In this document: positions 8,302-15,472 of the stretch, piece after piece | Layout of the letters: each line of letters starts with the position of its first letter | Position numbering within the stretch: position 1 is the first letter of the stretch | NCBI GenBank assembly: GCA_947445115.1 | Contig: CANFCG010000017.1 | Location: forward strand, 1-51,704 | Direction: 5' to 3' | Origin: Comamonadaceae bacterium | Lineage (GTDB): Bacteria > Pseudomonadota > Gammaproteobacteria > Burkholderiales > Burkholderiaceae_C | DNA: 51,704 nucleotides | The notes under the pieces: generated by a model | The model's input: only the letters and a program-made list of their open reading frames with translations | The model's database searches: none | Told to the model about the DNA's origin: nothing | Translations under genes and position numbers: made by a program

Positions 8302-9261
8302 ATGAAAAAAAACCTCCTAGCATTTTTATGGCTTTCGGTCTTTGCGGTCACAGCCATCGCACAACCTGTTGAATGGCCAAAGGTCAAACCCGTCACCGTG
8401 GTCGTAGGCTTTGCCGCTGGTGCGTTTACCGATAACGTGGCGCGCATCGTGGCGCAAAAATTGGGCGAGACGACGGGCGGCACGTTTGTAGTCGATAACA
8501 AGGCGGGCGCGGGGGGCAACATTGCCACCGGCATTGTGAAACGTTCGCCTGCGGACGGCTACACCATTCTTGTTCATAGTGTGGCGTACGCTGTAAATCC
8601 GTCGCTGTATGCCAACGCGGGGTACGACGCGCTCAAAGACTTTGTACCTCTAGCGCTGGGCCCACGCACACCCAACATCATCACGGTGAATCCTGCGACG
8701 CCTGCCAAAGATTTGAAGGAACTCATCGAGCTAGCCAAGCGCGAAAAGCTCAGCTACGCATCCTCGGGCATTGGCACGACAACGCACTTGTCGATGGAGC
8801 GCCTCAAAGTCGCCGCTAAGGTAGACATCACCCATGTGCCGTATCAACCCGCCGCGGCCATCAATGCCGTGGTGGCTGGGCATACGCCGATGTCGTCTAC
8901 TTCAATGCCGCCAGCCGTGCCACAAATCAAAGCGGGACGTATCCGCGCGATTGCGGTCACGAGCGCCAAGCGCTCTAGCCTGTTGCCCGACGTGCCATCC
9001 GTCACCGAGTTTGGCTACACTGACTTTGACGATTACACATGGGTCGGATTTTTCTTGCCTGCTGGCACACCGCAAGCCTTGGTTGACCGCATCAACAGTG
9101 AGATTAATAAAGCGATGGAGCGAGCCGATACACGGATGAAATTTGTGACACTCGGGATGGAGTCAGAGCACAACACGTCTGTAGAATTTGGTAAATTTTT
9201 GCGCAGCGAAGTGGACAAATGGGCATCTGTGGTGAAATCAACAGGGGCTAAAGCCGAATAG
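8302..9261 (+). CDS. Bug-family tripartite tricarboxylate transporter substrate-binding protein
   Basis: A 319-residue periplasmic receptor with a short Sec signal peptide (MKKNLLAFLWLSVFAVTAIAQ). Family motifs are VTVVVGFAAGAFTDNVARIV, VVDNKAGAGGNIATG, ADGYTILVHSVAYAVNPSLY, THVPYQP and the C-terminal WVGFFLPAGTPQALV. It is clearly homologous to the Bug protein at 2174 but diverged, so the two probably bind different acids. No TctA or TctB membrane genes are present. It lies between the exported amidohydrolase and a fumarylacetoacetate-hydrolase-family gene, all on one strand, with a dRS3-like repeat directly after its stop. Confidence 0.92.
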   Translation: MKKNLLAFLWLSVFAVTAIAQPVEWPKVKPVTVVVGFAAGAFTDNVARIVAQKLGETTGGTFVVDNKAGAGGNIATGIVKRSPADGYTILVHSVAYAVNPSLYANAGYDALKDFVPLALGPRTPNIITVNPATPAKDLKELIELAKREKLSYASSGIGTTTHLSMERLKVAAKVDITHVPYQPAAAINAVVAGHTPMSSTSMPPAVPQIKAGRIRAIAVTSAKRSSLLPDVPSVTEFGYTDFDDYTWVGFFLPAGTPQALVDRINSEINKAMERADTRMKFVTLGMESEHNTSVEFGKFLRSEVDKWASVVKSTGAKAE

Positions 9262-9268
9262 CACCTAT

Positions 9269-9296
9269 GTCATTCCCGCGAAGGCGGGAATCCATG
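9269..9296 (-). repeat. dRS3-like palindromic repeat, copy 3
   Basis: The core ATTCCCGCGAAGGCGGGAAT lies at 9272-9291 with perfect 8-base arms, flanked by TGTC and CCAT, that is, inverted relative to copy 1. Read forward it encodes MSFPRRRES, a known source of false N-terminal extensions. It lies between the Bug receptor and the true start of the next gene at 9330. Confidence 0.92.
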
Positions 9297-9329
9297 CGAG
9301 GTGAAGGAGTTTTTTTAAAAGGATGTGTC

Positions 9330-10217
9330 ATGCGATTGATTAGTTTTGAAGAAGATGGCGTTGCCAAGATTGGCGTGCTGCGCGGTGGCGACTCCAACGA
9401 GTACGTTGATTTATCGTTGGTGGATCCGAGTCTGCCAATGGATATGACAGCTCTCTTGAAGCTGGAGGGCGGTCTAGAGGCCGCAGCACATGCGGCTGAG
9501 CACGTGCCCACGTCAGCTTGTAATTTACTCACAGGACTACACGGTCACGGCTTTAAATATCTGCCCTTGATTCCGCATCCAGGTCAGGTCATTTGCATGG
9601 GACTCAACTATGCTGACCACGCTGCCGAGGGCGGACACTCGCGCCCCGAGTACCCCAGCTTTTTTATGCGCGGCCCGAACTCTTTGATTGGACATGGCCA
9701 GTCCATCGTTCGCCCCAAAGCGTCTGCCAATTTGGATTACGAGGCAGAACTCGCCGTTGTCATTGGCAAGCGTGCCAAGCATCTCACTAAAGAAAATGCC
9801 CTCGAATTTGTCGCGGGTTACACCTGTTTTAACGATGGATCTGTCCGCGACTATCAACGCAAAACAGGCCAATGGACGATTGGTAAAAACTTCGATAAAA
9901 CAGGCGCATTTGGCCCTTGGTTGGTCACGCCTGATGAGCTGCCTGCGGGCGCAGCAAGCCTGCGGATTCAATCGCGCCTGAACGGCAAAATCATGCAAGA
10001 CTCGAACACAGGGCTTTTCTTGTGGGATGTCGTAGAAGCACTTTGCATCATCACCGAATGCATGACGCTAGAACCTGGCGATGTGATCATTACTGGCACA
10101 CCCGCTGGTGTGGGCTACGCCCGCAAACCGCCCGTATGGATGGCACCTGGCGATGTATGCGAGATCGAGATTGACGGTATTGGGGTTTTGCGCAGCACGA
10201 TTGCGGATGAACTTTAA
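9330..10217 (+). CDS. Fumarylacetoacetate hydrolase family protein
   Basis: A 295-residue cytoplasmic enzyme of the FAH superfamily (2-hydroxyhepta-2,4-diene-1,7-dioate isomerase, acylpyruvase and ureidoglycolate-lyase-like members). It shows MGLNYADHAAEGG, the metal-binding acidic pair in DYEAELAVVIGKRAK, the fingerprint YTCFNDGSVRDYQ, and TGTPAGVGYARKPP near the end. I place the start at ATG 9330 because AAAAGGA lies six bases upstream. The frame stays open to 9267, but that extension is only the translated dRS3-like repeat. In this operon it would hydrolyse or isomerise a ring-cleavage product; the exact substrate is not visible. Confidence 0.9.
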   Translation: MRLISFEEDGVAKIGVLRGGDSNEYVDLSLVDPSLPMDMTALLKLEGGLEAAAHAAEHVPTSACNLLTGLHGHGFKYLPLIPHPGQVICMGLNYADHAAEGGHSRPEYPSFFMRGPNSLIGHGQSIVRPKASANLDYEAELAVVIGKRAKHLTKENALEFVAGYTCFNDGSVRDYQRKTGQWTIGKNFDKTGAFGPWLVTPDELPAGAASLRIQSRLNGKIMQDSNTGLFLWDVVEALCIITECMTLEPGDVIITGTPAGVGYARKPPVWMAPGDVCEIEIDGIGVLRSTIADEL

Positions 10218-10275
10218 ACTTGATTTTTGTTACTTCGCCTCCACCTAAACTATCTTCATTCCAAAAGGACACACC

Positions 10276-10854
10276 ATGCAACAAGCCATCAGCACCCTCT
10301 TCACCAACGCCCGCACACAAAACGGCTGGCTAGAAACGCCCGTTTCCGACGAGCAAATTAAAGCGATTTATGACATCGCCAAGTGGGGTGCGACCAGCAT
10401 GAATTGCCAACCTGCACGCTTTCAGTTTTTACGCACGGCTGAGGCCAAAGCCAAGCTCGCCGCTTGCGCCATGCCTGGAAACCAGCCCAAAATCATTGCG
10501 GCACCTGTGGTCGCCATCATTGGCATGAATCCTGAGTTTTACAAAGAGTTAGTCAAAACTTTTCCACACAACCCGAATGCACGCGCAATTTTTGAAGGCA
10601 ACGAAGGTTTAATTCAAGGCAACACATTCCGAAACAGCACGCTGCAAGGCGCGTATTTGATGATGGCAGCTAAGATGCAAGGCTTGGATTGCGGACCAAT
10701 GTCTGGCTTTGCGCCGGATAAAGTGGATGAGGCATTTTGGGCAGGCACACCCGTTAAAACAAACTTTATTTGCTGCCTCGGCTACGGGGATGCGGCCAAG
10801 GTCATGGCGCGTTTGCCTCGCTATAGCTTTGACGAAGTTTGTACGCTCGGCTAA
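10276..10854 (+). CDS. RutE-like nitroreductase family protein (malonic semialdehyde reductase-like)
   Basis: A 192-residue FMN-dependent reductase. The pattern AIYDIAKWGATSMNCQPARFQFL near the N-terminus matches RutE/YdfG-type nitroreductases, with the conserved Ser-Met-Asn-Cys-Gln-Pro FMN-binding stretch, and NTFRNSTLQGAYLMMAAKMQGLDCGPMSGF and the C-terminal FICCLGYGD follow family order (only short parts are quoted as landmarks). Such enzymes reduce malonic semialdehyde or 3-hydroxypropionate-type intermediates, or nitro and quinone groups. It has a good ribosome binding site (AAAAGGA) and lies 16 bases before the dioxygenase gene, so it is probably in the same operon. Its role in the pathway is inferred only from position. 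Confidence 0.83.
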   Translation: MQQAISTLFTNARTQNGWLETPVSDEQIKAIYDIAKWGATSMNCQPARFQFLRTAEAKAKLAACAMPGNQPKIIAAPVVAIIGMNPEFYKELVKTFPHNPNARAIFEGNEGLIQGNTFRNSTLQGAYLMMAAKMQGLDCGPMSGFAPDKVDEAFWAGTPVKTNFICCLGYGDAAKVMARLPRYSFDEVCTLG

Positions 10855-10870
10855 TCCACGGATTCATCCC

Positions 10871-11719
10871 ATGCGCAACCTCAATCAAGACACGATCACA
10901 GAGGCGGTGCTAGAGCGCTTTGCCGCAACGCCCAACCCACGACTCAAAGAGATTGTTAATAGCTTAGTCACGCACTTGCATGACTTTGCGCGTGACGTCA
11001 AGTTGACTGATGAAGAGTGGATGGAGGGCATTCAGTACCTGACCGCAACGGGACAAAAGTGCGATGCCAAACGGCAAGAATTTATTTTGTTATCGGACGT
11101 ACTCGGTCTATCGATGCTGACGATTGCGCTCAACCACGACAAGCCTGCGGGCTGTACTGAGCCTACTGTATTTGGCCCTTTCTTTTTAGAGGAAGCACCG
11201 CACTACGAGCTGGGCGCGGACGTAGCTAACGGCGCCAAAGGCGACCCCTGCCTAGTGAGCGGACGCATCCTCAGCTTGACGGGTGAGCCGATTCCCAACG
11301 CGCTCATCAACGTCTGGCAGGCCGATGAAGACGGCCTCTATGACGTGCAATACATGGACGAAGATCGCATTCAAGCTCGGGGCATTTTGCACAGCGATGC
11401 CAACGGCAACTATCACTTCAAAACCATTGTGGCCGAGGCGTACCCTATCCCCGTCGATGGTCCCGTGGGCGAGCTGCTGGAGGCGACCAAGCGCCACCCG
11501 TGGCGGCCTGCGCATTTGCACTTCATGGTGGACGCGCCCGGCTACGAGCGACTTATCACGCATGTCTTCCGCGAAGATGATAAGTATCTAGATTCAGATG
11601 CTGTATTTGGTGTGCGCCAAACTTTGATTGCCGATTGGCCACGCCAAGCGGATGGCAGCTACACCATGAATTATGATTTTGTGCTTAATCCCATACCGAC
11701 CAAAGTCTCCAAAGCCTGA
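10871..11719 (+). CDS. Intradiol ring-cleavage dioxygenase, hydroxyquinol 1,2-dioxygenase type
   Basis: A 282-residue non-haem Fe(III) enzyme. The start is the ATG at 10871; the frame is open further upstream but that part overlaps the nitroreductase. An N-terminal helical dimerisation domain (residues 1-100) is followed by the signature GCTEPTVFGPFF and the catalytic barrel. The iron ligands are visible as Tyr157 (GLYD), Tyr191 (YPIP), His215 and His217 (RPAHLHF). Length and the linked maleylacetate reductase favour hydroxyquinol (to maleylacetate) over catechol as substrate; catechol or chlorocatechol activity is possible. The last 49 bases overlap the convergent CoA-transferase subunit B gene. 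Confidence 0.9.
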   Translation: MRNLNQDTITEAVLERFAATPNPRLKEIVNSLVTHLHDFARDVKLTDEEWMEGIQYLTATGQKCDAKRQEFILLSDVLGLSMLTIALNHDKPAGCTEPTVFGPFFLEEAPHYELGADVANGAKGDPCLVSGRILSLTGEPIPNALINVWQADEDGLYDVQYMDEDRIQARGILHSDANGNYHFKTIVAEAYPIPVDGPVGELLEATKRHPWRPAHLHFMVDAPGYERLITHVFREDDKYLDSDAVFGVRQTLIADWPRQADGSYTMNYDFVLNPIPTKVSKA

Positions 11720-12318
11720 TGGGATAAGCCTTCCACGGCATCAACGACGACAAAGCCTTGCGGCGTGACGTCAAACGTGGCGAGATCGGTATACACCCGT
11801 TTGATGCAGCCAATGCCTGTGAGTGGATAACTGCATTGCTTTACCACTTTCGACTCGCCTTGCTTGGTCAGCAAGTCCATCATCACCCACGCTTGCTTGG
11901 CGCCCACGGCTAAGTCCATCGCGCCACCGACTGCGGGAATCGCGCCCTCTTCGCCTGTGCTCCAGTTGGCAAGATCACCGCTCTCGCTGACTTGAAAAGC
12001 ACCTAGCACGCAAATGTCTAAATGTCCGCCGCGCATCATCGCGAACGCGTCGTTGTGGTGGAAGTATGAGCCGCCTTTGAGTAGCGTGACGGGCTGCTTG
12101 CCAGCGTTGATCAGATCGAAATCCTCAAACTCTTTAGCAGGCGCAGGTCCCATGCCGAGGATGCCGTTTTCGCTGTGCAGGAGCACTTCGCGATCGGCGG
12201 GAATGTGATTCGCCACCAAGGTCGGCATCCCGATGCCGAGGTTGACGACAGCGCCATCAGGAATATCCTTCGCAATCAGTGCTGCGATTTGGTCTTTGGT
12301 GCGTTTAACGTAACTCAT
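11671..12318 (-). CDS. pcaJ: 3-oxoacid (3-oxoadipate) CoA-transferase subunit B
   Basis: A 215-residue beta subunit. It carries LGIGMPTLVANHIP and the SENGILGMG motif with the catalytic glutamate at residue 50 that forms the CoA thioester. The enzyme moves CoA from succinyl-CoA to 3-oxoadipate (or acetoacetate). In this setting, with maleylacetate reductase nearby, 3-oxoadipate is the likely acceptor, but acetoacetate (Sco type) cannot be excluded. It overlaps the alpha subunit gene by four bases (ATGA), and its 3' end runs 49 bases into the convergent dioxygenase gene. Confidence 0.9.
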   Translation of the reverse strand: MSYVKRTKDQIAALIAKDIPDGAVVNLGIGMPTLVANHIPADREVLLHSENGILGMGPAPAKEFEDFDLINAGKQPVTLLKGGSYFHHNDAFAMMRGGHLDICVLGAFQVSESGDLANWSTGEEGAIPAVGGAMDLAVGAKQAWVMMDLLTKQGESKVVKQCSYPLTGIGCIKRVYTDLATFDVTPQGFVVVDAVEGLSHQALETLVGMGLSTKS

Positions 12319-13025
12319 GCTTTGAATCCTCCGCCTTGCGTGATCGTGCGTTCGACTTTCACAATCTTCGATACAAAAATCCCAGGGGTGACGACGGTCT
12401 CAGGGTCGAACGCGCCGAGTTCCACAACCTCATGCACCGTAGCAATCGTGGTCTTGGCTGCCATCGCCATCACAGGACCAAAGCAGCGCGCGGTTTTGCG
12501 GTAAATTAGGTTGCCCCAGCGGTCACCCGCCTCGGCCTTAATCAGCGCGAAGTCCGCATGAATAGGGGCTTCCAGCACATAGTGCTTGCCATCCAAGAGG
12601 CGGGTTTCCTTCTGCGTGCCATCAGGATTTTTAGCCAACTCCGTGCCATACGCCGTCTGCACAAAGAACGCGCCAATACCCGCACCCGCAGCGCGGATGC
12701 GCTCAGACAGCGTGCCTTGCGGCACAAGCTCCAGCACAATTTTTTTAGTCCGATACAGATGATCGAAGTGGTGACTATCGACTTGGCGAGGGAAGCTGCA
12801 AATCAGTTTTTTAACGCGACCTGCTTTCAGCAAAGCCGCAAGCCCCGTCTCACCATTACCCGCGTTGTTGTTGATGATGGTCAAATCCTTCGCACCGTGG
12901 GCGATGAGTCCATCAATCAATTCGTTCGGAATACCCGCCGTACCAAAGCCGCCAATCATGATGGAAGCCCCATCCTGTATGCCTTGCAGGGCGCTTTCAA
13001 TTGAGGGAGAAATTTTATTAATCAT
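12315..13025 (-). CDS. pcaI: 3-oxoacid (3-oxoadipate) CoA-transferase subunit A
   Basis: A 236-residue alpha subunit with the CoA-transferase signature IGGFGTAGIPNELIDGL near residue 23, the NNNAGNGETGLAALL segment and LVPQGTLSERIRAAGAGIGAF. It pairs with subunit B, which starts inside its last codon. The pair completes the likely route from hydroxyquinol to 3-oxoadipyl-CoA; the thiolase that would follow is not in the window. The small EthD-like gene ends at 13022, overlapping this start by four bases, so the three genes may be translationally coupled. Confidence 0.92.
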   Translation of the reverse strand: MINKISPSIESALQGIQDGASIMIGGFGTAGIPNELIDGLIAHGAKDLTIINNNAGNGETGLAALLKAGRVKKLICSFPRQVDSHHFDHLYRTKKIVLELVPQGTLSERIRAAGAGIGAFFVQTAYGTELAKNPDGTQKETRLLDGKHYVLEAPIHADFALIKAEAGDRWGNLIYRKTARCFGPVMAMAAKTTIATVHEVVELGAFDPETVVTPGIFVSKIVKVERTITQGGGFKA

Positions 13026-13342
13026 GGCTCAATTATCATCATCATTGTTCTGAGGGTATTTTTAAAATGCGGCCGCGCGACATCGCTCCAAGCCGTGTGC
13101 CGCACCGCCAGCCACGGCGGCGAGCCCAGCACTTCAGGATTTGTCAGGTCATAGCACGCAAACGAACGCGGACGGTTATCACCCTCCTCGCACCTTGCAT
13201 CCAAGTTGATGAGGCGCATTGCGCTGGTCAATCCTGGCACAGCAGCCAAACCCAGCATGTGCTCTTCGTCGTACCACTGAGCGATTTTGTCAAACCAGTC
13301 CTCGTCGGTATCGGTCTCTACCACGTAGTGAAACTTGGGCAC
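13022..13342 (-). CDS. Small EthD-like (dimeric alpha/beta barrel) protein, start uncertain
   Basis: About 106 residues look like a genuine protein: KFHYVVETDTDEDWFDKIAQWYDEEHM, then VPGLTSAMRLINLDAR and a C-terminal FKNTLRTMMMIIEP. The WYDEEHM..L..VPG pattern is that of stress-responsive EthD-like domains found near aromatic catabolic genes. I place the start provisionally at a GTG at 13342, because residues encoded further upstream (the frame is open to 13612) do not look protein-like and lie in a stretch that seems degraded. No convincing ribosome binding site supports any start. The stop overlaps the start of the CoA-transferase subunit A gene by four bases (ATGA), consistent with an operon. 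Confidence 0.6.
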   Translation of the reverse strand: MPKFHYVVETDTDEDWFDKIAQWYDEEHMLGLAAVPGLTSAMRLINLDARCEEGDNRPRSFACYDLTNPEVLGSPPWLAVRHTAWSDVARPHFKNTLRTMMMIIEP

Positions 13343-13682
13343 TTCAGCTTGAGAGTGTGCCTCAGAATGCAACGCCAATTGCAAACGAGAGACACGAGTC
13401 CCCCTCCCACAGACCTTATGGAATAAGACTTGCAGAGCATGACATACCGCTGGCCTCATCTCCATTTGGCTTTGCAGTTTTGCGTAGAGATAAAGCTGTG
13501 GTTTTTCAAGAGCGACAGCGGTGCGGTGCACGTGTAATTCAAATTCCAAACCCTTGCAAGACCTGCCGAATTGCCTGTGCTCGCCGCATATTGGTTTTGT
13601 AGAAAAAGACAATTACGAAGCTTACTTTGGCACGGCGTTTGACAACATCAATAGCTTTGCCAGAGCAGCCTCAGCCGAGTAA
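13343..13682. other. Apparently degraded stretch with a vestigial reading frame
   Basis: This 340-base stretch has no convincing gene. On the minus strand the EthD-like frame stays open to 13612 without protein-like character. On the plus strand a frame ending with TAA at 13680-13682 reads GFVEKDNYEAYFGTAFDNIN and then SFARAASAE, which looks like a real protein C-terminus, but a stop codon near 13490 leaves only about 64 codons and I see no start. The best reading is the remnant of an old gene; I cannot identify its family. Confidence 0.35.
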
Positions 13683-14510
13683 TTGCAAGATCAATTCGAT
13701 CCTCGCTTGAGGGATCCCCCTCAAGCAACGTGAGTAATGGCTGACAGCAATACCTGCGGCGCGAGCCTTATCCAGCTTGGCCTGTAGGGTATGGTGCACG
13801 GTGAAATGACCTGTACCGGCCACCATAAGGCCATCGATTTTTTGTGCCATCAATGCGTCGACAACTTCGCCACTCGCGCCCGCATAGCTCATCACGACTT
13901 CCACGCGCGGCCAGCGTTTAATTGGCGGATTAAAGGCGACGAGCGACGTGTATGGCACAAAGTCGTCATCAATTACCTCAAATGCATCTAGCCGTATCGG
14001 ATGCGCCTTTCGCACGTTGTCGCCAGAGAAAACCCTCCCTGCAAACGCCACCCAAACGCCAGCTCTTAACTGCTCAGATTGATCGAAAGCAAACGCCATG
14101 TTGTGCGGACCATCGCTATCCACAGCATCAGCAGGTCGCATCGCGCCCGTCAAGATAACAGGCTTAGTACAAGCCAGTGTGCGGTGCAAAAAGTACGCCG
14201 TTTCCTCCATCGTATCCGTGCCGTGGGTGATGACGATGGCGTGAATCGTGGGATCGCTTTGTGCTTCCCAAATACGAAGATAGAGCTTCTCCCAAATCTC
14301 GAAACTCATGTCCTTGCTGTCGATTTGGGCGATTTGTTCGCTCATGATGCGGTGATTGGATGCAGGAACAAGCGCCTCCACAGCTAACTTGGCACTTGTG
14401 TAAGCCCCGTCCTGCTTGGCCTGTGGGCTGTTTTCCAACAATCCTGCAATCGTGCCACCTGTACCTAAAACAAGGATTGTTAAGTTTTCCTGACTATTTT
14501 CATTTTTCAT
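13671..14510 (-). CDS. Asparaginase, with apparent internal C-terminal deletion
   Basis: A 279-residue L-asparaginase/glutaminase-family protein hydrolysing asparagine to aspartate and ammonia. The nucleophile is Thr20 in LGTGGTIAG, the flexible-loop tyrosine is in AYTSAKL, and the second catalytic site is [10 protein letters not shown]. No signal peptide is seen. Related enzymes are about 320-340 residues and end with an SR(C/V)..G segment, roughly 20-25 variable residues, then an (L)SPxxARIxLxLxL tail. Here SRCLRG is joined directly to [14 protein letters not shown], as if the linker were deleted in frame. An 8-base inverted repeat sits at the joint. Activity may be affected. The gene is divergent from lexA. 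Confidence 0.82.
   Translation of the reverse strand: MKNENSQENLTILVLGTGGTIAGLLENSPQAKQDGAYTSAKLAVEALVPASNHRIMSEQIAQIDSKDMSFEIWEKLYLRIWEAQSDPTIHAIVITHGTDTMEETAYFLHRTLACTKPVILTGAMRPADAVDSDGPHNMAFAFDQSEQLRAGVWVAFAGRVFSGDNVRKAHPIRLDAFEVIDDDFVPYTSLVAFNPPIKRWPRVEVVMSYAGASGEVVDALMAQKIDGLMVAGTGHFTVHHTLQAKLDKARAAGIAVSHYSRCLRGIPQARIELILQLLG
13706..13725. repeat. Perfect inverted repeat at the asparaginase C-terminal joint
   Basis: CTTGAGGG (13706-13713) and CCCTCAAG (13718-13725) are exact inverted repeats around ATCC. The hairpin lies within the asparaginase coding sequence exactly where the homologous C-terminal linker is missing. Confidence 0.7.
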
Positions 14511-14520
14511 GATATTTTGC

Positions 14521-14571
14521 TTGACCTGCGCATAATCTGTGTAAAAATACAGCTACTGTCTTTCCTTTCAG
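14521..14571 (+). promoter_or_regulatory. lexA promoter region with tandem SOS boxes
   Basis: A perfect LexA box CTGTGTAAAAATACAG lies at 14537-14552 (CTGT-N8-ACAG). A second, relaxed box CTGTCTTTCCTTTCAG (CTG-N10-CAG) lies at 14556-14571. A likely -35 element TTGACC is at 14521-14526, so the first box would cover the -10 region. Two tandem boxes ahead of lexA imply strong autorepression; the divergent asparaginase gene starts only 26 bases away. Confidence 0.88.
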
Positions 14572-14591
14572 CTTATTTATCAGGAGCTTAT

Positions 14592-15287
14592 ATGTTGAAC
14601 TTCAATCCAACCGTGAAACTGACCGCCCGCCAGCAAGAGATTTTGACATTGATTGAGCGAACCATCGCCACCACAGGTTCGCCGCCCACACGTGCCGAAA
14701 TTGCAACCGAACTGGGCTTTAAGTCCATCAACGCGGCTGAAGATCACTTGCAAGCCTTGAACCGCAAGGGCGTGATTGAGCTAGTGAGCGGTACATCGCG
14801 CGGCATTCGCCTCAAATCCAATCGCTTGCAAGCCGTCAATGAGTCGCGCATCAGTCAGTTCTCCGAGCAAATGGGATTGCAAATTCAAAGCTTAGCGCAG
14901 CTCGTGCTACCGCTTATTGGCCGCGTCGCAGCGGGCTCACCAATCCTGGCGCAAGAGCACATCGAGCAAACCTATCACCTAGAGCCAAGCCTGTTTACGC
15001 AACGCCCCGACTACTTGCTCAAAGTGCGCGGCATGAGCATGCGAGATATTGGCATCATGGACGGTGACTTGCTTGCCGTGCAGTCTTGCCGCACGGCGCA
15101 CAATGGGCAAATTGTGGTGGCACGTGTGGGCGAAGAAGTGACCGTGAAGCGCTTTGAAAAGAAGACCAGCCACATCGAGCTACATCCTGAAAACCCTGAC
15201 TTTCAAACCATCATCGTTCACCCCGACGAGACCTTCGCGATTGAAGGTCTCGCCGTGGGGCTGATCCGTAATCAAGTGTTCGCTTAA
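14592..15287 (+). CDS. lexA: LexA repressor, SOS master regulator
   Basis: A 231-residue repressor-protease. The start is ATG 14592 behind AGGAG; in-frame codons upstream fall inside the SOS promoter. The N-terminal winged helix spans [13 protein letters not shown] to about residue 75 ([16 protein letters not shown] and [18 protein letters not shown]). The self-cleavage bond is Ala114-Gly115 (RVAAGSP), and the catalytic dyad is Ser149 (RGMSMRD) and Lys186 (VTVKRF). It represses DNA-damage genes until RecA-stimulated autocleavage. Its own promoter has tandem SOS boxes. A 48-residue ORF follows 17 bases after its stop and is probably co-transcribed. Confidence 0.97.
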   Translation: MLNFNPTVKLTARQQEILTLIERTIATTGSPPTRAEIATELGFKSINAAEDHLQALNRKGVIELVSGTSRGIRLKSNRLQAVNESRISQFSEQMGLQIQSLAQLVLPLIGRVAAGSPILAQEHIEQTYHLEPSLFTQRPDYLLKVRGMSMRDIGIMDGDLLAVQSCRTAHNGQIVVARVGEEVTVKRFEKKTSHIELHPENPDFQTIIVHPDETFAIEGLAVGLIRNQVFA

Positions 15288-15304
15288 ACCGAAAGAAGTT
15301 CATC

Positions 15305-15451
15305 ATGAAAGACCAAACCAAACTCACCTTCGTCGCCGACAGCATGACGAACTTTCGCGATCAGCGCTTGGCGCGGGTCATTATTTCTGGCAGCTTCGAT
15401 TACATCTTTGCAGAGCTTGACCGCTTGGAAGCCCTGCAAAGTACCATCTAG
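15305..15451 (+). CDS. Small hypothetical protein downstream of lexA, candidate SOS-regulated
   Basis: A 48-residue ORF (MKDQTKLTFVADSMTNFRDQ ... LEALQSTI) starting 17 bases after lexA, with a purine-rich GAAAGAAG stretch upstream. Codon use and amino acid composition look like a real protein: a predicted beta segment (ARVIISGSF) followed by an acidic helix (DYIFAELDRLEAL). No promoter lies between the two genes, so lexA's SOS boxes should control it. In other proteobacteria the gene after lexA can encode a division inhibitor of SulA type, but this protein is too short to assign and I see no SulA motif. Confidence 0.6.
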   Translation: MKDQTKLTFVADSMTNFRDQRLARVIISGSFDYIFAELDRLEALQSTI

Positions 15452-15472
15452 GCAAGTCTTAAATCTTGCCTA
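15449..15472. repeat. Hairpin shared by two convergent gene ends
   Basis: TAGGCAAG (15449-15456) and CTTGCCTA (15465-15472) form a perfect 8-base stem with an 8-base loop. The TAG stop of the small ORF and the TAA stop of the convergent DUF1993 gene both lie in it. No T-run follows on either strand, so it may slow or protect transcript ends but is not a classic terminator. Confidence 0.55.

Noticed and set aside
10709-10870. Upstream extension of the dioxygenase frame
   Set aside because: It lies within the nitroreductase coding sequence, and homologues start at MRNLNQD.
15449-15472. Hairpin as a terminator between lexA and DUF1993 transcripts
   Set aside because: No T-run follows on either strand, so it is kept only as a hairpin.
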